This document shows positions 10,495 through 21,079 of a stretch of DNA of 64,000 nucleotides, piece by piece. Source of the DNA: Pomphorhynchus laevis (lineage: Eukaryota > Acanthocephala > Palaeacanthocephala > Echinorhynchida > Pomphorhynchidae). Position 1 is the first letter of the stretch; the number at the start of each line of letters is the position of its first letter. The stretch is from assembly GCA_012934845.2 (NCBI GenBank), contig WNNJ02000108.1, positions 186,001 to 250,000 of the forward strand, read 5' to 3'. The notes under the pieces were generated by a model. It made no database searches and was not told where the DNA came from. It saw only the letters and a program-made list of their open reading frames with translations. Made by a program: the position numbers and the translations under genes.

Positions 10495-11872
10495 TAACGA
10501 TCTTTTAAAAAGGTGACCGAAGAGTGTGTAGCAATTATCGGGGCATCACTCTTATTAGCCAAACTGTTAAGCTATTTGCTAGGATTCTTGAGTTAAGGAT
10601 ACAGCCTATAGTTGAGGGACAGTTGCTAGAGGAACAATACAGCGTCCGTCCAGGTCGTGGAACTACGGATCTGCTCTTTACTCCTTCAACTATCCTCGAA
10701 CGATCCTGGGAGTTTGCTCAACCTGTCTACATTTGCTTTGTAGATTTGGAGAAGGGGTTCGACCGAGTTCCGCGAGAAAGGTTGTGGGAGATACTAAGGA
10801 AGTATGGAGTACCACACTATCTACGGGTAGCTGTGGCTTCTCTATATTAACAAAGTATGAGTTGTGTGCGTGTTCTAGGTATGAAGTCTCAATCATTTCC
10901 AGTAGTCGTTGGGCTTTGTCAGGGTTGTCTTTTCTCTATACTTTAGTTCCTTATTTAAATGGACAAAATTTCAAGACGGGCTGCTCTGGCGGATGACGGT
11001 CTTCAGTTCGGTTCTATCAGGATGTCATCTCTACTTTTTGCAGATGACAGTGTTTTGTTGGCTTCTTGTCTCGAGGATTTACAATGCCTACTAGATCGAT
11101 TTACGATGGAATGCTAAGCGGCAGGGATGTTAGCTAGTAACTCCAAGATTGTCTCTGTGTTCGTCTAGGATTCAGGTACCAATGCTAATCTGGCTTGGAG
11201 AAAATGTTCTTCCTAATGTGGATAATTTCAAATATATTGGGGTATTGTTCTCGAGGAACGGCAGGAACATCTAGGAGATTGAGAAGCTGATTTGTGCAGC
11301 TAATGCAGCAAATCGCTCTTTGTACAGGTCTGTCGTGATGAAACGAGAGTTGAGTCTTCGGGCGAAGCTTTCGGTTTACCACGCAATCTTCGTTCCTAGC
11401 TTAACCTATGGTCATGAGCTTTGGGTTATGACTAAAATTATGAGATCTTGGATACAGGCGACCGAAATAAGGTTTCTTAGCGGTGTGACCGGCCTTAGCG
11501 TTACAGATAAGGTTAGGAATTCGGTCATCCGGGAGGGACTAGGAGTGAAGTCGCTGCTTCTCCACGTCGAAAAAGTCAGCTGATGTGGCTAGGACACGTT
11601 CTGAGGATGTCTAGGGATCGCCTTCCTCGGAGGGTTTTCCAGGCCGGACTCTCTGGAAAGAGACTTCGAGGTAGACCTCGATACAGCTGTAGAGATCAAA
11701 TCTCGAATCTGGCCGAGGACTGCCTTAGGCTATCCGAAAGAGAACTCGGGTATGTCGCCCAGAATCGCGATGTCTGGAGTAGTTTGGTTTGTGCACTGCC
11801 TCCATACCCTACACCCGAACCAGTAATTGACAGAAAAATCTTGTGTATTATTATTTGTTTTTTCTTGTCAAG
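10495..11872 (+). pseudogene. RTE-type LINE with Rex3-like RT (5'-truncated)
   Basis: Frameshifted reverse transcriptase: NYRGITLISQTVKLFARILE..., QYSVRPGRGTTD, VDLEKGFDRVPRERLWEIL, GLCQGC (from GLRQGC), a decayed F-A-D-D segment near 11035 (FLQMTV), then LYRSVVMKRELSLRAKLSVYHAIFVPSLTYGHELWVMT, VIREGLGVKSLLLHVEK, MWLGHVLRM and RGRPR...RDVWSSL. This C-terminal block closely resembles the RTE/Rex3 LINEs well known in fishes. At least four frame breaks; endonuclease missing. Its 3' tail (cagaaaaatcttgt...ttttcttgtcaa) matches the tail at 14830-14885. Confidence 0.8.
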
Positions 11873-11874
11873 AA

Positions 11875-12065
11875 ATTGTTGTTTGATGATATTTTTATAG
11901 CAACCTAGTTTAAAATATGTATCTATTAAATTATATAAATGAATTTTAAGAAAGCCAATATCATTACATATTATCGCTATTCTTAAAATTTCATTATTTA
12001 ATGTATTATATTTAATATTATATGACATGCATAAATTTTCATCAAGCATGTCTTTTGTAAATTAT
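11875..12065 (-). pseudogene. PLE fragment, C-terminal RT end (minus, copy 1)
   Basis: Minus strand encodes the tail of the PLE frame (LNNEILRIA..., IGFL, LIDTYFKLGCYKN). It abuts the RTE tail and is followed by a second, longer copy of the same region at 12175-12720, giving a head-to-tail pair. Confidence 0.75.
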
Positions 12066-12174
12066 AATATGCCATATTTGCGATATAAGTTAATAATTGT
12101 TTGATTTATGGTATTCTAATATATATATTTTATATCATCAATATTTGTTAGATAAATTTTTATAAAAATTTACA

Positions 12175-12720
12175 ATAAATATTTTTATAGTAACCTAATT
12201 TAAAATATGCATCTATTAAATTATTTAAATGATTTTGAAGAAAGCCAATATCATTAAAAATCGTTGCAATTCTTTAAATTTCATTATTTAATGTATTATA
12301 TTTTATATTATATGGTATGCATGAATGCTCATGCAAAAACATGTTTCTTGTAAATTTAAATATGTCATCTTTACGATATAAATTAATAGCAGTTTTAGTT
12401 AATGTTAATTTAATGTTTATATCTAGATATACACCTTCTTTATCATTAATATTGGTTTTGTTAATAATGAGGCTACCTGTATAAATGTGCTCACTAATTG
12501 AATAAAAATTATTAGTTAAATACATGTATTATCAATGTATCGCAATATATATATTTTATATCTTTATAAAATATAGATTTATTTTTTACACAGTTATGAA
12601 CAAATTCATATTCTTTAAATATAAAATATAAGTAAACTATAATTGGGCTACTTATTACCTCCCATTGGAACACTTTAATAACGTTCAAAAATAAAAGTGA
12701 TCTTAATTTAATTATTTCCA
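12175..12720 (-). pseudogene. PLE reverse transcriptase fragment (minus, copy 2)
   Basis: Minus strand reads, with frame breaks, YEFVHNCVKNKS, a decayed Y-I-D-D region, NNFYSISEHIY, INKTNINDKEGVYLD, KLTLTKTAINLYRKDDIFKF and HEHSCIPYNIKYNTLNNEI. Matches 50300-50760. The GG-N-S-S-P motif is lost. Confidence 0.8.
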
Positions 12721-14340
12721 TTTGTAAAAATACTATGTTCAATATTTGTTAATAATAAACAAACAAAGGGAAAATTTACAATTAACTTAATTCTAGTTAA
12801 AATGTTCTACATTAATAAATTAAAAGACAATATCTGCATAGTGTTTCTATCAAACTTTTTTCTATTCAAAAAATAGAAATTTTTTATTTAAAAATTTTCC
12901 ATTTAAAAATAGAAATATTTTTATTTAAATAAAAATTCACAATATAATATAAAATAATCATGAGATTAACTAAAGTTTACATTTTTGTTTATATAATATT
13001 TATTTCTAGAAGTAAGGGTACGTTACTTTTTTGCTGTTCTTTTGAAAAAGAACATTTCTGATAAATTACTGAAGTTCCAGTGGCAAAAATTATATAATCT
13101 TTATAATTATTATTTAATTATATAATATTATTATATAATATTATATAATAATATTATATATTATTATATATAATAATATATAATATTATTATATATAATA
13201 TATATAATAATATTATATTATATTATTATATATATTATATATATAATAATATATTCGAATTCAATATATTCGAATTCAATATATTCGAATTCAAATTACG
13301 TATTCGAATTCAAATTACGACTATGTAAAGCTGAGTGAAAAAAAAACATCACGATTTCAACACGATATTCTTAGTAACAATATTTTTATTTCTTAAAATA
13401 TTTCATTTTTCTTAATTTGTCTATATAAGCTATCTAACATATTATATCAGCAGTATGAGCGTTTTCGACTGCCTGCGTGACTTTTGAAAAATAACATTTC
13501 TGATAAATTATTTAAGTTCCAGTGTCAAAAATTATATATTATTAAATATTATTTATATAATATTTCTTTTTATATTTATTGTTTTCATTTGCTTTTTGAT
13601 TTCATCAGATATAATTTATTTAGATAAATTTATTTATTTAAATTTAGACAAATTTTATTTAAATATTATTTATTTCCTCAAATATTTCTGCACCTGTATA
13701 AATTTAAAACTAATATAATTACAAACATGGATAATAGCAAGTCTGTGATACCGAAATATTGGAAGAATATTGTTTCCTTCCCTTTATTTTTTACTATTTA
13801 TAATCATTGGAGGCAACTATTCAGTATATTTTTACTAATTGCGAAAAAATAGATAGATTAAATGCTACAAAATACGGAATATCATCATATTGATGTTATA
13901 TGCATCTTCATGCGCTATAACTTTTCTTAGAACGGTATCTATACGTTCCAATTAGCAGCCTTGACTAGTAGCACCTCGAATTTCTACATATAAGCTTACA
14001 AATATTTCTTCAAATTAAAGAATTCGAAACTAACACTTCATGCACCTTATGATATCGCAAATACACATTTAAATTACTTTCTAGTTAAACATTTTAAAAT
14101 TTCAATAAAAAGTTCTTGCAAAACAGATACTTGATATCGTATAATCGTTATCTGTCCGAAACTAAAAATTTTATTTAAATTTCATGCAAAACATAAATGA
14201 ATGCAAGAGTATTTAAATTTCTTAAAATAAATGGTACATTTGTGGTGCTTTTAAGGTATAAAAGAGCTAGCATATAATCATATGAGTAATGCGGAGTTTG
14301 TGAAAATCGGTATGTATATTCGGTAGGCAAAAATTATCTT
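12721..14340. other. AT-rich stretch with simple repeats
   Basis: No exon recognised. Contains a TA/TATTA low-complexity tract at about 13085-13260 and a short tandem array of a 15- to 18-bp unit around attcgaattcaa at 13249-13320. A near-duplicate of about 40 bp (tttctgataaattactgaagttccag...) occurs at 13050 and 13497. Confidence 0.6.
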
Positions 14341-14346
14341 GACTGG

Positions 14347-14447
14347 CCGGCATGATTATATCAAGGTTTATCCGGCATGATTATATCAAGGTTTATCTGG
14401 CACGATTATATCAAGGTTTATCCGGCATGATTATATCAAGGTTTATC
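14347..14447. repeat. 25-bp minisatellite, four units
   Basis: Four consecutive copies of a 25-bp unit (cggcatgattatatcaaggt plus ttatc), with single changes (c/t, cggcatg/tggcacg). It lies about 190 bp upstream of CCP exon F. Confidence 0.9.
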
Positions 14448-14638
14448 TCAACGTTCACAGTGACGTATGGAAACATCTTTTTATCGTATCAATTTATCAA
14501 TTAAAAGATTGCTGTTACTTTTTTATTCCACAATAAGCTCGTTTGGCTTATTTCAATTAGAATAAAGTTAAGGAAAAACATGTTAATATTTTGATCAATT
14601 TTATAACGAAAATAATTTAAATTTGATTTTTATTTTAG

Positions 14639-14770
14639 TTAAATGTAAAAAGCCGTCAACGATTGAAAATGGTCAAGCTCATTTACTTATGTACAATGAC
14701 CCATACAAGTTCAATCTTGAAAATCACACTTTTAATCATGGAGATATCGTTGAATATACGTGCTCCGAAG
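14639..14770 (+). CDS. CCP/sushi exon F (first half of the last module)
   Basis: 132-bp exon, acceptor ttttag, donor g|gttagg, phase 1 at both ends. It encodes KCKKPSTIENGQAH... through GDIVEYTCSEG, giving C-x-x-P and the V-x-Y-x-C motif with cysteines 1 and 2. Exon G (16976-17064) continues the module: the split codon rebuilds the glycine of G-Y-I-L. Together they make a canonical four-cysteine CCP, which strongly supports the two exons being one gene across a 2.2-kb intron filled by a LINE. Confidence 0.85.
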
Positions 14771-14814
14771 GTTAGGTAGTTTATAAAAACGTAACTAATT
14801 TAGTTAAAATTTAA

Positions 14815-16142
14815 GTAAGCATCTTCTAAAAGCGGAATGGCAACAATTTATTGACAAGAAAAAAACATAATATACAAGATTTTTCCTGTCAACACCTAGT
14901 CCGGATGTCAGGTCGTAAAGGCAGTACACGAAACAAGCTACTCCAGACATCGCGATTCCGGTCGACAGACCAGAGTTCTCTTTCATATAGTCTAAGGGTA
15001 GTCTTCGGCCAGTTCGAGTATATCCTCCGCGACAAGCACCTAATGCCTTCAGGCCACAACTTTTCACAGTTGCTTTGGCAAGCAAGAATCTGAACATATC
15101 CCATTCCTGATTAATGCTCTACACCTCTTCTGGCAACCGAGAGAAGTCCTCCTGGATGTAGCCAGAAAAACGCTCTTTGAGAGAAACATCTACTAGACGC
15201 TCCCACACGTCCTCATAAACGTTTGGGTTTACCAGGCTTGTATAGCATCCAATTCGGCCATCGAAGATTACCAACTACAAGGTTGTGATAGGTTGACAGC
15301 TCAGCCCCTCTCTTCACACAAATGTCAGAACATAACGTCGCAGATCAGATGAAACGATTACAAAATTGATCATTGATCTTTGACTGAGAGAATCCTGATG
15401 CCATGTGCATCTATGGATCTCGTTATGTTCAAACATGGTGTTGATTATGCACAAATTGTTACGAGAACAAAAGTGCAATAATTTAACACCACTCTCATTC
15501 AGATCAGAGAGTCCGTTTCTCCCCAACACTCACTTCCAAGTGCTACTGTTGCTACCAACACTAGCATTGAAGTCACCTAATAGAACGAGGGCATCTCCAA
15601 CATGAGTACTATCAACCAGAGCCTGGAGATCTTACACGAAGACTGCGTATTTTGAGATAATGTTGGGAGCATACGCACACACAACAGTTATCCCCTTTCC
15701 CTCTTTGACTAAAAGTCTTAGAGACGCAATATTTCGTTCACTGGTTAAACCTCTCTACCACGAACGACAACCGGGGACTTGTAAGTATCCCTACACCCGC
15801 CTGTCGTCGCTTTTCGTTAGTAACTCTCTAATAGTTTAATGTCCAACCTTGAACCAAAAGTTTAGTTCCAGAATAGTAAAGAGAAGTCACTCCAACTATT
15901 TCAAGACCGAAGCGAATCATCTTTTCAACTAATTATGATTCCTTCCCCGCCTGCGAGATGACATTCCACGTTCCTACATGAACGCTAGTCCGCTTCGGAT
16001 GTTGATGTCTCTTTCGCTGTCTCCGTATAACTGCCTGGTCACACGGCACCCGACAATGAAAACTCCTCTGGCCAGTGGTGAGTTGACCAGTGTTCTTCGC
16101 ATTTGATTTATATTTTGTAAATTTGTTGATTGTCATTTTCAT
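14815..16142 (-). pseudogene. RTE-type LINE with Rex3-like ends, internally deleted (minus)
   Basis: Reading minus from 16142: a start region MKMTINKFTKYKSNAKNTG, VHVGTWNVISQAGKES (start of the AP endonuclease domain, T-W-N motif), later GRNGLSDLNESGVKLLHF and NTMFEHNEIHRCTWHQ...SMINFVIVSSDLR (endonuclease middle), then VKRGAELST. The frame is broken many times. From about 15110 it jumps to the extreme C terminus (ELWSVDRNRDVWSSLFRVLPLRP) and the tail shared with 11820-11872. The entire RT domain is missing. It sits in the last intron of the CCP gene, opposite strand. Confidence 0.8.
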
Positions 16143-16270
16143 TGTCTTGGTTTGTTTGTTCGGTTATCTCTCGTTCCCGATATTCTTTGATGATCCAATA
16201 TCGCTACTGTAAGGAAACAGACCTCCTTGACTCTCTTCCGCCTTTTCGTCCATTGTCTAATCCGCCGTTG
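16095..16270 (-). repeat. LINE 5' leader (copy 1)
   Basis: About 175 bp nearly identical to 55318-55490: caaatttgttg..., cattgtcttggtttgtttg, ttcggttat, cgttcccgatattctttgat, and ccttgactctcttccgcc. It lies immediately upstream (minus sense) of the endonuclease start and overlaps its first codons. Confidence 0.8.
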
Positions 16271-16480
16271 TAATCATCGCAGGGATCTGAGATAATCCAT
16301 AAAAAGAATATCCCTAAGGCTAATGCAAGCCGGCCAATTATTTAGCCCTTGATCGACGAATGTCGAACATACGTTACCTGGACCGCTCCATAAAGTGGCT
16401 GATTTGCAATTGGTGCCAGTTTAATACTTAATCGACTAGCACCAAGCTGCCCTAAATAAACTTATTCTTAAAACGGAATA
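16271..16480. other. Moderately GC-rich intronic DNA, unassigned
   Basis: Less AT-rich than its surroundings but no coding match recognised; probably further 5' sequence of the adjacent minus-strand LINE. Confidence 0.35.
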
Positions 16481-16570
16481 AGTTTAGTTGAAACCTAAAT
16501 AAGCAATTTAAATGAAAAAATTATCGTCAATATTTTTATTTCAATGTCTAAATATAACATTTTATTTTAA

Positions 16571-16865
16571 ATAGTTGATGCTGATCCATTAGTGATAAAT
16601 AATTATTGGAGCTGGATCAAAGTAAAGAAGAAATTATTTTTGATATTTCGCTAACTACTGTTAGCATCTTCGGAAAATTACCTTTTAATAGTTGATACTG
16701 ATCCATTAGTGATAAATAATTATTGGAGCTGGATCAAAGAAAATAAATTATTTTTGATATTTCGCTAACAACTGTTAGCATCTTCTAAAGATGCTAACAG
16801 TAGTTAGCGAAATATCAAAAATAATTTCTTCTTTCCTATGATCCAGCTCAAATAATTATTTATAA
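16571..16865. repeat. Direct plus inverted repeat in the last CCP intron
   Basis: A unit of about 100 bp (agttgatgctgatccatta ... tttcgctaactactgttagc) occurs at 16571-16671 and again at 16687-16784, followed after a 3-nt spacer (cta) by an inverted copy running to about 16863. The 3' pair forms a hairpin with an arm of about 28 perfect-to-near-perfect pairs plus further imperfect pairing. Confidence 0.85.
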
Positions 16866-16975
16866 CATTTTATCATGTAACTTCGCTTGAATATAAAAAA
16901 ATATTCAATACTTATCCCGTAATAGATTATCCATTAAATATTTTTTTATCCTCAAAAATAATACTGTCTGTTTAG

Positions 16976-17064
16976 GTTATATTCTTGAAGGAGGAAAACC
17001 TATGACTTCTTGTATAAATGGTAAATGGAGTTCTCTAGGCACAAGACGATGCATTCTATTTTAA
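16976..17064 (+). CDS. CCP/sushi exon G, terminal exon with stop
   Basis: Acceptor ctgtttag; reads (G)YILEGGKPMTSCINGKWSSLGTRRCILF then TAA at 17062-17064. It gives cysteines 3 and 4 and the N-G-K-W tryptophan of the module begun in exon F. The protein therefore ends four residues after a CCP cysteine, with no membrane anchor or tail, suggesting a secreted product. Confidence 0.8.
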
Positions 17065-17108
17065 TATACAATTTATTCGCTATATTCTACTGTAAAATTT
17101 TAGTTTAA

Positions 17109-17114
17109 AATAAA
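17109..17114 (+). promoter_or_regulatory. Possible polyadenylation signal
   Basis: AATAAA 45 bp after the CCP stop codon. In DNA this AT-rich the hexamer is common, so only position supports it. Confidence 0.4.
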
Positions 17115-17740
17115 TTTCAATTTTAAAATATTTAATATCTAATCTAATTAATGAGTCATTAATCAATTATTTTTTAAAATTATTCATCGAGCAAATTATT
17201 ATAGACATTCATACTTCAATAAGTAAATAAAACTAAATAGCAACGTAGTAATATAATAAATTGTCATCATTGTCGGAACTATTAAATCGTATCACTGAAA
17301 AGAAGAAAACTTAAAATTACGATTAGCCAAGCGAGTGTTTTTATTTGCATTGTGAAATTTTTTATTGATCTATAGATTCATGAGTAAACGGATAAAATGT
17401 ATATAATAAATTTCAATTTTAAAATAATTAATATCTAATCTAATTAATGAGTCATTAATCAATTATTTTTAAAAAATATTTATCGAGCAAATAAAAGTGA
17501 AATAAATTAAATAAAAGTCAACACTTATATTGAATAAAAGTGTTATATGTGAACCAAATATATATGTGAACCAAAGTATTATAGACCTTTATACTTCAAT
17601 AAGTAAATGAAACTAAATAGCAACGTAGTAATATAATAAATCAATTATTTTTAAAAATATTCATCGAGCAAATAAAAGTGAAATAAATTAAATAAACGGA
17701 TTAAATTTTATCAATATAACATTTGAAATTCAAATAAAAG

Positions 17741-17872
17741 TCAAGAGTCTTCATTACGTTCTACAGCCATTTTTTCGTCCCCCATAGATGCAGCAAGCGC
17801 TTCAAGATTAGTATCACGGCTATGGAATCCCACTGTCTGCATTTGTACAAGTTCGGATGCATAAAGTTGTTC
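17741..17872 (-). pseudogene. UBA domain, ubiquilin-type C-terminal exon or pseudogene
   Basis: Minus strand reads 43 residues, EQLYASELVQMQTVGFHSRD then TNLEALAASMGDEKMAVERN and EDS, ending in TGA. The M-x-x-x-G-F, R-D/E-x-N-L-x-A-L and (V/I)-E-R pattern is that of the ubiquitin-binding UBA domain which ends ubiquilin/Dsk2 shuttle proteins. An AG (ttttaaaag) lies just before it, so it could be a real terminal exon of a minus-strand gene; it could equally be a fragment captured in the surrounding repeats. It is embedded between repeat copies, and no upstream ubiquilin exon was recognised. Confidence 0.6.
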
Positions 17873-18060
17873 TTTTAAAAAATATTCATCGAGCAAATAA
17901 AAGTGAAATAAATTAAATAAAAGTCAACACTAAAAAACTCAATATTAATTATAACACTTTAAATAAAAGTGTAATATGTGAACCAAATTATTATAGACAT
18001 TCATACTTCAATAAGTAAATGAAACTAAATAGCAACGTAGTAATATAAAAACTATTAAAA

Positions 18061-18460
18061 TAAAACTATTAAAAACTATAACTATTAAAAATAAAAATTA
18101 AAATTGAACATTTAAAACGTGTAAGAAACAAAATAATGTTAAGACTCTTCAAAACAATAAGAATATAAACATCGAGTATTCAGGCTCTATTGGAAACATG
18201 GACTTCACTAAACTTTTGTTGTCATTGTTGTCAAACCAATACGGCTAACGATTTTCTGTTTGCATTTTTACGCTTATAGCAATTTTGAAGATAATCGCTG
18301 TTTTATTTAAATCACTTGTACAATTTCTAACAATGAAGGCATTTATAGAATCATTCTTTAAAAGACTGGGTTTACAAACATTACTGATTATGATATTGTT
18401 CATTCAATTTAATAAATAACTGCTCTTTGTACTTTTTTAGCACGACAAATACAAGTTTAT
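18061..18460. other. AT-rich, no gene seen
   Basis: No coding or structural signal recognised. Confidence 0.45.
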
Positions 18461-18464
18461 ATAG

Positions 18465-18846
18465 CAGAAAGTTAGATACGATGTTTAACATTAAAAATAG
18501 TCATATGATGTTATCAACAAAATTAATAATTGATCATTATTAATTAGTATTTCTTGGAGGAGTTAAGCCGACGCCTCAAGCGTGCCACAAGGGACCAGCG
18601 TGCCATGTCGCTCATGTTCCAACGTGTGAGCATGGAAGTTCAGAGGGGAAATAACGCGTGCATCATAGAGAGCATGAAAAAGAAAGAGGGAATTATGAAA
18701 TTCTATAAAGTCTAAACCCATCGAGAGATAAAACCTCAATGTGATACTGATTTGAAATATTTGTTTCTTTTATAAAAGTTAGATACAATGTTAAACACTA
18801 AAAATAGTCATCTGATGTTATCAACAAAAATTAAGAAATAAGGAAA
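18465..18846 (+). pseudogene. LINE 3' ends, tandem copies 1 and 2 (short)
   Basis: 18465-18545 is a copy of the LINE tail (gttagatacgatgtttaaca...). 18550-18846 is a second, longer copy: LEELSRRLKRATRDQRAMSL... (the family's last coding block, S for G at one site) then the same tail. It is about 95% identical to 19178-19475. Confidence 0.75.
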
Positions 18847-18859
18847 TTAATAAATTAGG

Positions 18860-19475
18860 CCGTCATAAGGATGGATTTGGTAGCTGCGTGCATCCCGAGT
18901 TGGCTTGAGCCTAGCGAAATTTCTCGTGATGATGGAAGGCGTCCAGATGGTGCCACAGTCGTCCCGTCGTCGGCCGGGAAGTGATTGGTATGGGGTTTCA
19001 CCAGCATAAATACCCTGGCGAGAAGTTTCCAGGACTCTGTAACCCATCACGCAGGAACAACCGCCCAGCAAGCCGAATTCAGAAAATGGCAAAAATATTT
19101 TAAACTGAACGATCGCATATACTCACGCCAATCGCCATAGAGACACCCGGATTGATCGGCACCGAGTTACTGGTTTCCTTGGAGGAGTTGGGCCGACGCC
19201 TCAAGCGTGCCACAAGGGACCAGCGTGCCATGTCGCTCATGTTCCAACGTGTGAGCATGGAAGTTCATAGGGGAAATACCGCGTGCATCATAGATAGCAT
19301 GAAAAAGAAAGAGGGAATTATGAAGTTCTATAAAGTCTAAACCCATCGAGAGATAAAACCTCAATATGACACTGATTTGAAATATTTGTTTTTTTTATAA
19401 AAGTTAGATACAATTTTAAACACTAAAAATAGGCATATGATGTTATCATCAAAAATTAATAATTGATAATTAAAT
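18860..19475 (+). pseudogene. LINE restriction-like endonuclease and C terminus (copy B)
   Basis: Third and longest copy in a head-to-tail pile. With frame changes it reads PSWLEPSEISRDDGRRPDGATVVP, GK*LVWGFTSINTLARSF, AEFRKWQKYFKLNDRIYS, then ETPGLIGTELLVSLEELGRRLKRATRDQRAMSLMFQRVSMEVHRGNTACI. R-P-D-G followed by L-V-W-x is the signature of the restriction-like (P-D...D) endonuclease of R2/R4-type LINEs. The residue after W, normally aspartate, is glycine here, so the nuclease is dead. Tail shared with the two copies before it. Confidence 0.7.
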
Positions 19476-20625
19476 GAATAAATTTGACAGCAGAAAATAA
19501 ATAATATACTGAATTTTATATTTATAATATGTAGTGTAAATTGTTTACAGTAAATACTAGGATAATTAAGAATTGGATTAAATATTGAATTAAATTAGTT
19601 TGGAAATATTCAATATTCTTCATTTGAAAATTTAAAATTTAAAATTGATTAAAAGATTCGAGAGTAAACTGATAAAATGTTTATAATAATTTACTGTATT
19701 TTTGATTTATAGGTTTTTACATTAAAATAATATAATGATGTTTTTCATTACATAAACTCACTACTTTTGATTGGTATGCACGACTAAACTCAAAGACACT
19801 AAGAAACAGAACTGAAACAATATTTACAAGCCACATTCTTCTAATTAATCATCCCGAAGAGCATATTATCTATCACAGTACACATACTTTCCAAGTCTCT
19901 ATTTAATGACTGATTATAAAAATCAATATCCATCATCTTTAGCTAATCTGACAAATCAAACATTAACCTTTTATCAGGCAAGTCATACAAACATTTGCAA
20001 GTATAAAACGAAAATTTTCATTTTTGTGCTCATAAAAGCGTTCATACAGCTTTTTTGTTCAAATACAAAATCTATATTTGAACAAAATACAAGAAATCTG
20101 TATTAATCATTTCACAGTTTATAATTAACTGAAGTGTGCCCACTTAAATAAATTTCAGTTAATTGAAGATTCATTGCAATTCTTTGTATTTGAAAACTCT
20201 TAACTAATGCAATTTCCTAACATGACTATGACTATGTGTACTTTTTGACAGTGTTCATTATCTAAATTGACACTAAATTATCACCGTCACATCTGAATAG
20301 ACTTTTTATGAAAAGTGTACTTATCATGTTTAACTTGTGGTTAAAGAAGATGAAGAAAGCGGTTTCAAAAGCAACTAACTAGGCGGAACAAAGAAATACA
20401 ATTGAAATGTGTTAGTTACACTTTCGCAGTTATTAAAAAGCATCTCATCCTTATTAAATCAGCATTAACTGTTTTCAATATAACTCATATCACAAACTGT
20501 GCTATAAAACACTCACTCTCTGAGTCGACAGCTATCAAAAGTGTGTGTTTTCTAAACCAAGAGATTAGTTTGCGACAGACATAACAACAGCAGAAAATCA
20601 ACGAATAAGTAAGTCATATATATAA
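19476..20625. other. AT-rich, no gene seen
   Basis: Short open frames exist but have no recognisable motif. A 12-bp palindromic word around 20050-20090 (caaatacaaaatctatatttgaac) is the only structure noticed. Confidence 0.45.
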
Positions 20626-20629
20626 AGAT

Positions 20630-20985
20630 TTTAAATAATCACATTAGCTAACTGAGTATTCGTATTTTATATTATTTATAAATTAAAATAATGCTAAATA
20701 AAATTTAAATAATTAATAATTAATAACTATTATATAATTTTTTTATTTAATTCATATCAAGTAAAAAATTTAAAATTGTAAATTTGAAATAAAAGTTAAT
20801 TTTTATGAATTGACTATTAAATAACAGACGATGTATCAGAATAAGGATTAGAGATCATCAGAAGGAACTGCTATACTATCAGGTTTCTGTCCCTATTCTT
20901 CGACCAAACACAGAAGCGGGCCCAAATACATGTGACCCATTTTCTCTGGTTAAATTTGATTATTTGGCGTAATTCAGTATTTTAA
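20630..20985 (-). repeat. PLE terminal-repeat segment (minus)
   Basis: Good copy of the PLE tail in reverse: starts (plus sense) with gctaactgag..cgtattttat, runs through cagacgatgtatcagaataa, ctgctatactatcaggtttc and cttcgaccaaacac, then tttctctggttaaatttgat. Same order as plus-strand copies at 51415-51970. Confidence 0.8.
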
Positions 20986-21079
20986 CAAAGTTAGAATCTC
21001 GAGTTGTAAATCACATACATCAATGCAATTTGATATACTTATATAAATTCAAGTTTATCCATGTATTTATATTTAATTG

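Larger units (their letters stand above)
17100..18060. repeat. Interrupted tandem repeats after the CCP gene
   Basis: The words atctaatctaattaatgagtc, tattcatcgagcaaa(taaaagtgaaa) and cttcaataagtaaat(g/a)aaactaaatagcaacgtag recur near 17130-17265, 17430-17640, 17640-17700 and 17880-18045. Pieces are shuffled and of unequal length, so this is a degraded local duplication, not a clean satellite. Confidence 0.75.

Noticed and set aside
13085-13260. Possible replication origin or centromeric tract
   Set aside because: Just TA-rich low-complexity sequence; nothing specific supports it.
14804-15097. Overlapping plus- and minus-strand open frames
   Set aside because: Only the minus frame with ELWSVDRNRDVWSSL matches the RTE C terminus; the others are shadows.
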